A stretch of DNA of 64,000 bases, from NCBI GenBank assembly GCA_021234155.1, contig JAJEKV010000010.1, forward strand, positions 18,697,418 through 18,761,417, read 5' to 3'. How positions within the stretch are numbered: position 1 is the first letter of the stretch; each line of letters opens with the position of its first letter. The notes under the pieces were generated by a model. That model was given only the letters and a program-made list of their open reading frames with translations. It did not search any database and had not been told where the DNA came from. Both the position numbers and the translations under genes were made by a program. Source of the DNA: Isoetes taiwanensis (Eukaryota > Streptophyta > Lycopodiopsida > Isoetales > Isoetaceae). Below, one piece after another: positions 46,861 through 56,655 of this stretch.

Positions 46861-47290
46861 ACTCAGGAGGCACGTGAGGACAGGATCTGTCAGTGTTGCC
46901 AACAGGGGACCATTGAGAATGAATGTCACGCCCTTCAAACCTGACAGGCATTCAATCATATACGAGCACGGTATTCTGCCAAACCAGTCGTTGCATGTAC
47001 TGTTGAACACGACCTCAGTGGGCTTGTTGGGTTCATATCTTCAGGAGGTTATGGACAAGCGAACTCAACTATGCCCATTCGGGGCAGTCTTGAATTGTTG
47101 TATATGATTGTACAGTATACCAACATACTTATTACGGTTAAGGTTTTTCCCTCGAAAACCCTTCGGGACGGGGTTTTTTAATCCTGACAGTAATATGCTT
47201 GATGCTCTTTTCTTTGTATGGGTCCCATAGGTCAATTGATCTCCGTGAACAATAAAAATATATTCTATTGTATTCTGTTGTATTCTATAA
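46860..47290 (+). pseudogene. LINE 3' end fragment, plus strand, head-to-head with LINE-3
   Basis: The plus strand begins in the zinc block 'DRICQCCQQGTIENECHAL' (about 46880-46935), equivalent to the C-terminus of LINE-3. It runs through a 3' untranslated region to a TATTCTATTG/TATTCTGTTG tail (47260-47285). It shares its 5' breakpoint with LINE-3. Confidence 0.7.
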
Positions 47291-47880
47291 ATACTACTAG
47301 CACATGCTTATATGAAAATCATAGAAAAATGATCCTATAATTATACGTTTTCACTTATGGTCATTTATGATTGGGGGTTGCTTTTGAAATATAAAATACG
47401 AGTTTGCCTAAAATTTTGATGGAATATGGAACCTCTATACAACTTCGCCTAAGGTTTTGCAATATGAAATACGAGGGCTCGAGCCTTTACCAAAATAACT
47501 CAATGTTCTAATAAGACTATTTTAACCACCATAACCAATGAGCTAATATGATTAGAAGTCGTATTTAATTAAAGTGGGACTCATTCCATTCCCATTTTTT
47601 TTCGGAACCCAGTTAATTTACATAAAAAGTAGCACCCCGACCCGAAAACTATCCTTAATTCGAATTTTTGAATAAAACTCTGAATCCGAGCTGTGCTGCA
47701 GTTTTCCCAGGTTCGCGAGTCGAGAACAAAAACAATGCAACTGAAACAAAGGAAATTCATTAAAGTTTGAAACCAAAGATGTAGTTGAAAAAGAATTTTT
47801 ATTAATAAATTGAACAGATACAATGTATTTTACATTGGACGCAGAGACCATGGCGGTCTTGCTGTCACTACAGTTACATC
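47291..47880. other. Inner flank of the inverted-repeat region
   Basis: AT-rich. Contains a 25-bp exact inverted match (47556-47580, from AAGTCGTATT to AAAGTGGGAC) to 59724-59748 just inside the right arm. The first half-copy of the dispersed self-complementary repeat is at 47711-47727. A minus frame at 47851-47581 has no motif. Confidence 0.6.
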
Positions 47881-48840
47881 ATCTTGGTAGGTGGTCCACC
47901 TTAGGGGATTAACTTGTGGCGCTTCTTCATGCCGCCTCTGTAAGCCTTGGGGCAACCTCGAAGAGTGTGGAATGCCTCACGTGGGAGGTGCCTCTCGAGC
48001 TACCGGGCCGACTGTCCACCCCACTTCTCCACTCGCCTCCCGCGCAGCCTTTCATCGAATATGCTCCTTCCCCAACCTCCGGTGGATGTTATGCAATGCT
48101 TGCAATATGCCTTGAGCTTCCCCGGACTTTCTTTTGTTCTTCGCCGTTTCTTTATCCCCGTGGTGTAGCGAAAGCAACCTCTCGAATTAAGCGAAAGCAA
48201 CCTTGTCCCAAAGGCGGGCAAGAGTGTAGCGCGTGACCGGGATCTCGTGCGGAGCGGTATTTCTTCGCCTTGAGCCGGATCTTATGTCGCTGGGAGCGGC
48301 CTCGCGTGATGCCCGAAAGGATCTCAGGCCGGTGTCGGGATCTGCGCCAAAACCACCTGGAGCAAGGAGAGTATGATTAACAATTACGGTGCCATTAGTC
48401 AAAACGAAGAAAAGAATGTTGAAATCAAATTACAACGGAGAACATTCATTCCATACAACCGCATCCAATGACGGGGGAAGTAGTGTCTTTCTCGACTTCG
48501 CGAAATCGAGAAAGGCCCATAAAAGTCAAAGTACAACCATTCTCATTAGAATATGGTTGCATCCAATCACACAAGGAAGCATACAAATGCTTTTGTCAAC
48601 GAGACAATCAAAGATGCCTTTCTTGACTCATGAAGTCGAAAGGCCCAGAAACCCAATGTACAAGCATTATCATAATAGATTGTACAAGCATTTCATCAAC
48701 ACGACAGCATGCCTTTCTCGACTCGTGAGTCGAGAAAGGCATCAAAACTCAATATACAAGTATATTCATTACAAAATGGTCAATACATGTGTTCACGCTC
48801 GATTACAATATTCACACAATTTGACTATCCGAAAAGGGGG
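47881..48840. other. Region 3' of the HAD-like gene, with self-complementary repeats
   Basis: No established gene. Overlapping short frames on both strands near 47891-48402 have no family signature. Copies of the GACTCG..CGAGTC self-complementary repeat stand at 48488-48515, 48616-48644 and 48711-48740; the last has 14-bp arms (GCCTTTCTCGACTC and its complement) around GT. Probably the 3' flank of the gene to the right. Confidence 0.4.
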
Positions 48841-49694
48841 TCACTCTTCTTGTTCACCAAAGTATTTGTCGCCCATAGCTTTCATGATCGGCTTGCTCTC
48901 CTCGGATCGGGTTCCGCGGAGGCTCGGATAGTTCGTAAGCACATCGGGCGACAAGAATGGCGAAGAGGATTCTCGCCAAGACGGAGACAGAGTCCGGAAG
49001 GACAACCACCTATCCGTCTCATATTCTTCGTGGTCGATATGGCTTAGCAATGATTGTATTTTTATGCGTTATGATAGCACTTGTAGGCGGAGTCGTCTAT
49101 GATCAGCGTGTTGTGTTTGCCATAGTCCCGGAATTGCTCATAAACCCCGGCCCAGCCTTTTCACCATTATAGGCTTCCCCTTTGTGATGGTTTGGATCGA
49201 GGTCCTTCACATGCTCGACCCTTTCGTTTCCCCAAACGAACTTGAACTTCAAAACTGAAATGCCGAGAACACCAAGAACATTGACAATATTTTTCTTTGC
49301 CATACAAGACCATATGCCCACTTCGAATCCCCGTGCCAGGCACCAGTCAATAATTTCCTTAGCTCTAGGCCTCGGATACACTATTTTATGCTCTGTTTTC
49401 ATTGGGATCTGCGAGGTGTTAATCTCGGGGACGTCTTTGTCGTGGTATACTGCAGCTAATACTCCATTGACGTCAAATATTACAAGCTTGGTGGGACCAA
49501 ACCGATCCCGCTTGAGTTTGGCTCACCCATATTTCCGGTTCATCGGGATCCAAATGCGGGATCATTATCTTTTCGAGGTTCTTTAAAGGCCGTGGCGCGT
49601 GTCTTGCTCTGGATTGTCTTTGTCCTTTTCATTCTCCTCGCAACGTGAACCGCTGCCCAATGACAATGATCCGGAGTCGTTGAGCTGGAATTCC

Positions 49695-49831
49695 CTGAAA
49701 TGATGACATCTGTCAGAAAGGAAACGAGTTTTCTCGACTCGCGAGTCGAGAATGAAAAGAAAAGGTATTGAAAGGAACGAGTTTTTCGACTTCGAAATCG
49801 AGAAACACCGATAGAGCAAAAATAAACTCAC
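49695..49831 (-). other. Intron in the HAD-like gene holding two self-complementary repeats
   Basis: Donor TTGAG|GTGAGT and acceptor ATTTCAG|GGAATT on the minus strand keep the frame (ENLRL-R-EFQLNDSG). Inside lie copies at 49731-49752 (a perfect 22-bp palindrome, arms TTCTCGACTCG/CGAGTCGAGAA) and 49782-49805. Confidence 0.75.
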
Positions 49832-51361
49832 CTCAATCTCAGGTTTTCAATAATGTTTTCGGCAGCATTCTGGTCCAAACCTTCGACATCCTCGTCTCCG
49901 TCAGCTTTGTCTCCCTCGTCCTCGTCGTCTTTACTGCTTCCATTTGTCTTCCTCCCCTTGAAATGCTCATGAAGCGGATCCGTGTATGATCAATGGTTTC
50001 AACCATGTCCTTATTTCCAACCACGGATATAGGTTTCATTCCAAACAAAGATAGCCCCCGAGAGAAACAGGCCATTCATGTACCACTTTCGCATACAAAT
50101 TTGATCTTCCTCGACCAAGCTGGTTATGAAGTACTTGATAACTCTTGGCGGATAGGAATTCTATGTATAGGACCGGTCGCACCATCTTTGCCGACCTTGT
50201 CCATCGATGGAACATCCTCCATAAACCTGCCCCCTTCCGGGGTTCCATCCGCTCTTGAGAGATCATGAACTTGTCGAGATAATGATGCTCGCTAGACCAC
50301 CACTTATCCGGTCGACCGCCGATCTTGAAATCAAAACCAAAACTATGTTGGCAAAGCTTGGTGCCTTCGGGCAAGCCAAGTCCGCACTCATGATCAAGTT
50401 CAGATATGGAGTGCATGATCTTGTTGGTGAAGTTAATATCAGTTGCCCATTGGGAGACAAAGAAGTTGTTGGATTGCCCGCATGCAAAAGACAAGGAAAC
50501 CGAAAGTATCCAGTCGGTCATGTCCGCATTACGCCTTGTACCAATCGCTTCTATGTCAGCTTTGTCATAAAAAGGGTGGGGTCTTCGATCATATTGATGG
50601 CAAATAGTGCCACGGGTCCAGTGCGGCCTGGACCACCAAATCCCTTGTGTCCCAAAGTAACCAGAAATGGGGAGCTATCGTCGCCTTAAATGGGACCACC
50701 CGAATCCAAGCTTCCTTTTCGCATTGCCATAGCACGTTCGGGGAAAGGAAGGGTTTTGACGCTACGCTTCAGCTTGGTGTTGATGTAGGGTTGACATAGA
50801 GCGGTTCAATTCCTTCATGTCTTCCTCATCAAGGGCAGCCTTTTCCTTGTAATAATCAAAATCATGGTATTCATTAGATGCAACGCGTTCGTAACTCCGT
50901 GATGCCTTCTTCTAACGCACTTGCCGCCGCTTTAGGACTGTGGCATAATCCTTTAGATCCCCGCAATTTAGAACTCCCGGTCTTCCTTAGCGAGTTGTTC
51001 CCCAAGATTTTGCCTTGTCCTTCACCTTGCCTCTTGTCCATTGAGCCCATATGTCGGTCCATTTCTCCCCAGACCGCCTCGATTGCTAAGAATGAGGTCA
51101 TATTGGTCCGAGAGAGACTCCCCTTTCCTTGGTGTTCTCTTCTTCTTCTCCTCTTCTTCCTCTCCCCTCGTCATCTTCTGTCCCTCAGTGAGAACATATC
51201 CGCATAGTTTCTCAAAGGTCTTCCACTTATCCGGGGAGCCCCTGTTTCCTTTAGGACGCCGAGGACAACCCAATGCTTTCCAATTTGTTGCCTAGCGTGT
51301 ATGATCCGGTCGGGATAAGGGCTGCATTCGGACAATGTACCAATGTCGAGCATGAAAGTAT

Positions 51362-51801
51362 CTACAAACACCGGAATAAACAAAATAGTAGCCGGGTTTT
51401 CGACCATGAAGTCGAGAAAGTCCCTTGAATGTCTAATTTTCTTTTACTTCTCTACGGGTTTTCTCGACTCAAGAAGTGAGAAAGCTCGCATCCTTTGATT
51501 TTTCATGCGTTACCTCGCTTTCTCGATTCGCGAGTCGAAAACCCCAAAGATAATCGGCAAATGTTAGGATGGCGAGGGCTTTCGACTCGCGGTCGAAAGT
51601 CCCTTGAATGTCTAATTTTCTTTTTCGGGCTAAGGGTTTTCTCGACTCGCGAAATGAAAGCCCGCATCCTTTGATTTTTCGTGTTACTCGGCTTTCGACT
51701 CGACTCGCGAATCGAAAACCCGATAATCGGCAAATGTTAGGATGGCGGGGCTTTCTCGACTCAGCGAAGCCGAAATGGAAAGATTCGTGAGAGTTATTTA
51801 C
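51362..51801 (-). other. Repeat-filled intron in the HAD-like gene
   Basis: Donor CGTAAG|GTAAAT and acceptor TTTGTAG|ATACTT on the minus strand. Seven copies of the self-complementary repeat (about 51396, 51459, 51518, 51578, 51636, 51695 and 51750) sit in two tandem ~165-bp units (51421-51583 and 51600-51750) sharing CCCTTGAATGTCTAATTTTC and AATCGGCAAATGTTAGGATG. Confidence 0.7.
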
Positions 51802-53120
51802 CTTACGTAGGCGGCACTCGCCGCTATTGTGTTCTGGCGGCATACGCCGCCGCCGTTGCCGGCGTCTCCGCCCGAAAGAACTCGCACTCTCGCTGGCATA
51901 TCTATCCTGATCCTTTGCGGCACCTCCTTCTCCGCCTCCGCAATACTTGAGCGCCCTCACCAATCTTTGACCGCCTACAACCCGTAACCGGACTTCTTTT
52001 CCTTCAGATCTTCCTCGGACTTCCAAATGAACAACTCACCGTCCGATCTGCTAAAAGGTATGACATCCGCGGGCATTGATCTGCAAATGGATGTCGCACC
52101 ATCAAAGTTGAAATCTCCAAAGATGTGCTGGATTAAATTCCATGTGGTTGAACAAGACGGCATCTCCCGCGCAAACCTTCAAAGCGTCTAATGTCCAAAG
52201 GCGGCTTGTGTGATATTCCCAACGGATAATACCGAGCTAGACGCCCATTTTCTCAGCCCTTCTCTCGTGGAAATCCTGATCCGATCATCCGATCGAGGTT
52301 TGGGGACTCGACCATATCTTCGCCTCCTTCGGCTCATCTGATTCCTCCCGTGTGTGTGTCATCATCCCCATCTTTGTTTTTGGTGGACTTTTTGTGTATG
52401 AACCACAACTTCATTCCCCAATCGTAGAGTGTTGTAGAGTCTTCAGCACAGTAGAAGTGAAGCTCCCCGTATTGAACAGTTTTTCCCTGACTCTGGAAAT
52501 CTCCATACCAAGCTCCCTGGATGTTAGGGTTCCGGCCTCCTTCATCCCTTCCAGATCCTTCCACCCAAGGTTCTGACAATTTAAAGGCGCCGCCTTTTTC
52601 TAGGTTCCCTTAGCCTTGCTCATGGAAGAGTGAGAATAATTTGAAACCGCTAATTTTTTGGTGCGATAGAACTTACTCTTTCCTGGCGCCCTCGACATGT
52701 AGTGTTAAATGCTTCGAATCTGGCGCAGAGACGGAGAGCACAACACCGATTTTCTTGTACTTGTCTCCGGAGCTCTTCTTGTCCCTTTGGTGTAGAAACA
52801 GATCTTTCTCCTTCCCACTTGTCGATACCTCGACATACCACCAAGAATCTGCCGCTGTTTCAAGAAGCTCTGTCTCCAGTCCCTCGATGACGAAGAATGG
52901 AGTTCGGCCAGTGATCACCAGTGAGTCCGAGGTGAATGCTGCAAGAAGAAAGGATGGATCAGTTAAGGTATTCCGACAAAAGAAAAACCTCAGAGCTCAC
53001 CTGGGGTGTTTGTCTTCTTCTTCTTGCTGCCGCTGGTAGAAGCATCCCCTCCGGCCTAAGCTTCTTGGACGGAGTCATGTCTATATGCCCTCTCATCCTC
53101 TTCGCACCCCTCTGTAAATT

Positions 53121-53984
53121 AAGTTTCCTCCGCGGGTTGTGAGTTTTAGGACTGCATGTAAAAAAGATCGGGCGTGTTCTTTAGTTTGAACTTAAGGACA
53201 TGCAATCATTTATGAAAAGAAGCGGGCTAAGGGTACAGCACGGTCGGCTTTAGCCCGCCCAAACACTATTTCGAAATTTAATCACATCAAGGGACTAAGT
53301 GAGCGGAGCGTAGTTTATCTTCCCTGCGGCATTGGGGACCTCGACTTCGGAGGGGAGCATCGACTGTTAGCGACTTCCGGAATGGCGCCGCTGACGCTAA
53401 AGACGCTAACAAATGGCCTTGCATATGTGTTTTTCCCGACCGTAGCCCCTATTGCAAGCGATTGATTTGATCGATGAGCACGGAGCTAAGGTAGGAAGCG
53501 GAGAGGAGCCGGAACCACATTACGGGAACTCTACACTGCGGCCATGGAACGGGGATACGCGAAATCGCAGATGATACAAGTATTAGATGCGAATACACTC
53601 TTGAAGAGACCGACGAAGAAGCAAAGACTCTAGGTGAGGCTGCGGGATCCGTGATACGATGGCCCAAGGAATTACTGCGTGAAGAGGTGAGTTTGAGATG
53701 CCTATGTTATTTAAACGCTTTGTAGAACATGCCGTATGTGTTTAAATAATGGAACTGGCCGATAAGCTCGATGGATTCATTGTTTCTTTGTCGAGCATTT
53801 TCAACTTCGATAGATGATTTACTCTACGGGTTGAGAGATGCCGGCAAGGAAACAATGGATCGGGGTAAAGAACAGCCCGTTTTAGGTGTGTTTTTTTCAT
53901 GGACTGCATTTACTTGGAATGTTGTACATAGATCGGGCTAGGACTAAGGCCCAAGAGATGCGGTTCAAATGCATCCCTTTGTAG
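53121..53984. other. No gene recognised; between the HAD-like gene and the hairpin cluster
   Basis: Moderate GC, short frames only, no motif. May hold the 5' end or promoter of the HAD-like gene. Confidence 0.35.
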
Positions 53985-55145
53985 TTAGTCGGAGGGGCCT
54001 CCACCCTGTCAGAACCACTCCTCTTCGCAATATTAGAGGAAGATGGTTCAAGGAGAGTGGCTCGAGGCATGGCTAGAGGCACTTGGGACTAAAACAGAGA
54101 ATAGAAAGTGCAAGACTTGTAGAGAATGCAAGCCTTGGCTTCCTCTCGTGGTTTCCTGTGGTTAGTTGTAGAGGCTCCCACCCGGTCAGGAGCCCCTCCC
54201 CTTCGCAATATTCGGCGAAGATGGTTCAAGGAGAGTGACTCGACCGGGTCGAGGCCCTTTGCTACCGCACCGCGGGAGAATTGGCTGGCTAAGGGATTCT
54301 CGACTTGCGAGTCGAGAATGCTTGGCTTCCTGTCTACATTCTCGACTCGCAAGTCGAGAATGCCTTGGCCATCCAGAACTCCGGTTAGTACACATGGAGT
54401 GCCGGTTGGGTAAGGCATTCCCGACTCGCGAGCCGAGAATGCATACAGCAAGCTCTGTGGTTTCCCTGTGGTTAGTTGTAGAGGCCTCCACCCAATCAGA
54501 GCCCATCCCCTTCGCAATATTCGACGAAGAAGGTTCGAAGGAGACGGTCTTTGATTGGGTAGAGGCCACTGCGACCACACACAGGAGAATTGGGTTGCTA
54601 AGAGTTGGCCTGCAGACAGTCAAAAACACTTCCCTTCGCAATGTCCGAGGAAGATAGAAGGAGAGTGTTTAAGACTGATGCAGGCCAGCTCTAGAGTGCA
54701 CTAGAGCCTGCGTTTTCTCGACTCACGCAGTGAGAAAGCAGCCAACAACTTCTGTGGTTAGTCGCCGAGGCCCACTCCACCCATCGAGCCCATCCCCTTC
54801 GCAATATTCGACGAAGATGGTTCGAAGGAGACGGTCTTTGATTGGGTAGAGGCCACTGCGACCACACACAGGAGAATTGGGTTGCTAAGAGTTGGCCTGC
54901 AGACAGTCAAAACCACTTCCCTTCGCAATGTCCGAGGAAGATAGAAGGAGAGTGGTTGAGACTGTCTGCTCGGGCCAGCTCTAGAGTGCACTAGAGTTGC
55001 GTTTTTCGACTCACGAGTCGAGAAAGCCGCCAGCACCTCGCTGGTTAGTCGCCGAGGCCTCCCTCCGATCGGGCCAGTCCTCTTCGCAATATTCGTTGAG
55101 CATGGTTCGAAGGAGAGTGGCTCGGGACCGGGTGGAGGCACCGCG
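53985..55145. repeat. Cluster of seven ~80-90 bp hairpins with a shared loop
   Basis: Units at about 53990-54081, 54170-54258, 54481-54567, 54607-54686, 54766-54854, 54894-54976 and 55054-55139. Each has a ~30-bp stem around a common core CCTTCGCAATATTCGNNGAAG or CCTTCGCAATGTCCGAGGAAG. Stem sequences differ between units but stay paired: ACCCGGTC/GACCGGGT in unit 2 against ACCCAATC/GATTGGGT in unit 3; ACACT/AGTGT in unit 4 against CCACT/AGTGG in unit 6. Units 3-4 and 5-6 form a ~285-bp tandem duplication. Between units are more copies of the GACTCG palindrome (54297-54320, 54338-54362, 54415-54442, 54713-54737 and 55011-55025). Function unknown. Confidence 0.75.
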
Positions 55146-55994
55146 ACGCACAAAGGCCATTGGCGGTATCACATTCGACTCCGTGAAGGCTGCAGCAGGT
55201 TCTAAAGAATGTGAAGACATTGGGTAGCCGGTGCAATCATCATGAAGTCGAAATCCCTCAACCGCCAACATCCCGTAGTGTACACTCCCTCTTCTCGCCT
55301 CAGTCGAGAAGTTCTCGACTTCGAAGTCGGAGAAGAAGGCCTCGTACTTCTGGGATCGTTGGCAAGTGAAGTATTCTCAACTCGCCACCCTGCATGTCTC
55401 CTGCGGTGGATTTGCCGTGAGTTAGAAATGGAGATTCTGTGGAAGCAATTCCTATTCGAAGTTCTTCTTTGGGAGAAAGACATTCCTAGTTATTTTCTGT
55501 TAATGCTCGCAATATCTTACTTCCTAACACCAGTCTCTCGATGATTTCTATCTCGGTTGCTTGCTACTACTCTAACCACTATTCTCACTTGTGCCTGCAT
55601 AATGTATTCAATTCAACCACAAGCAAGAAAAAAGATAACAAAAAAATAAAACAATACAAAGATTAATGAGATTAATGAGAAAAAGAGAGAACAAGGAGAA
55701 CAAGATATAGAAAAATGAGATTAAAAAAGGGTATGATATTACAAAAACATACCGAAGATTTGTTTGGATGAGGAGGAGGCTTCGAAGTTCGCTTCCATGT
55801 GGGTATAGTCGTTGACAAAGCGTGAATAAGGATTTGTCGGGCAGTAAATTGTATCGTGGATTAATAAGTGCCTCTAACAACGTAAATATAAGTAAAAATG
55901 CACTAAAGGACTTACGTAAAACTAAAAAGCAAAGACTAAAAAGGGCCTCACTTTCTTCTCAGCAGTAGAATGCCCGCTCGAACAATGAATCTGC
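55146..55994. other. No gene recognised
   Basis: Contains a final pair of GACT(T)CG palindrome copies at about 55296-55335 and an A-rich stretch at 55618-55740. Short frames on both strands lack motifs. Confidence 0.4.
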
Positions 55995-56338
55995 ATGGCG
56001 AGAACTTCGGCCGGGAAGCCGCCCCGATCCGTCGACCAAGTTCTTTGTCATAAGATGGCACCGGAATCGCTTCGGTTCGATCGATCGCCGATCGGTAAAG
56101 CTGGGCCTAAGGAAACAGGGAGGAAGAGTGATCGAGAAAAAACAGGGGAGGAAGAATGGTCGGGGAGAGAGGAAGAGGGTGCGCGAATTACGGCCGCACC
56201 CTCGAACCCTCGTAAAAGTGCAATAATAAAACCATTGTCACGTGTGGGCCATGCCCTCCATGACGGGCGATATGGATTCTTGACATGGCCCACGGTTTCA
56301 GCCTCAAGAGGCGCCACGGCCATGACAAAATATGAAAG
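55995..56338 (+). CDS. Possible first exon of the DUF7869-type gene B
   Basis: 115 codons from ATG 55995 ('MARTSAGKPPRSVDQVLCHK'), basic and charged, ending AAATATGAAAGG before GTAGGTTATATG, a usable splice donor. A matching acceptor, TTTTTCATTCAG|GGAGC, stands at 56656, after an AT-rich repeat. The region also contains an inverted pair GTGGGCCATG...CATGGCCCAC (about 56245-56292). No domain recognised; the link to the downstream gene rests on position and splice signals only. Confidence 0.35.
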
Positions 56339-56655
56339 GGTAGGTTATATGTTTATATATGTTATCTTATGTATTTAATAAGGTTTCAATGGTTGTATTT
56401 AATATGGTTTCAATGGTTGTATTTAATATGGTTTCAATGGTTACAATGTTTACATATGGTTTAGAATGAGTGTGGTTGTATGCTTTAATATGGTTATATG
56501 ATTTTAGTTAATATGGTTGTATGATTTTAGTTAATATGGTTGTATGATTTAATATGATTATATTTAATATGTTTGTATGGTTTTATATGGTTCATATGGT
56601 CATATTTGTGGTGTTTGGGGCTATATGGTTTTAATGTGAGCTTTTTCATTCAGGG
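56339..56655 (+). repeat. AT-rich minisatellite, probably within an intron
   Basis: Units of TTTAATATGGTTTCAATGGTTGTA and TGTATGATTTTAGTTAATATGG type (each about 24 bp) repeat from about 56380 to 56620. Bounded by GTAGGT and a polypyrimidine-AG, so it can be read as an intron of gene B. Confidence 0.6.

Larger units (their letters stand above)
48841..53120 (-). pseudogene. Broken multi-exon gene with C-terminal HAD/FCP1-like phosphatase domain
   Basis: On the minus strand the C-terminal exon reads 'KLVIFDVNGVLAAVYHDKD' (aspartate motif; the second D of DxD is N), 'YPRPRAKEIIDWCLARGFEV' then GIWSCMAKKN, 'FVWGNERVEHVKDLD' and 'KHNTLIIDDSAYKCYHNA', the order of plant FCP1-homology (HAD) proteins. 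It ends KYFGEQEE at 48841. Upstream comes an acidic segment (DDEDEGDKADGDED, in frame across a 137-bp intron), then novel blocks such as 'QYGELHFYCAEDSTTLYDWG' and 'FVIEGLETELLETAADSWW'. Introns seen: 49695-49831, 51362-51801, 52600-52676, 52939-53000. Many frameshifts, often at short runs. That the 5' blocks belong to the same gene is an inference. Confidence 0.55.

Noticed and set aside
44771-47290. Twin-primed single LINE insertion
   Set aside because: Both halves contain the same C-terminal zinc block and both have 3' tails, so they cannot be the inverted 5' and direct 3' parts of one transcript.
51396-51780. Regularly spaced palindromes resembling a CRISPR array
   Set aside because: Spacing and repeat sequence vary, the intervening sequences are themselves duplicated, and the array lies in a eukaryotic intron with splice signals.
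55995-56338. Assigning a domain to the possible first exon of gene B
   Set aside because: The sequence is only basic and low in recognisable motifs; the antisense frame 56323-56048 is equally open.
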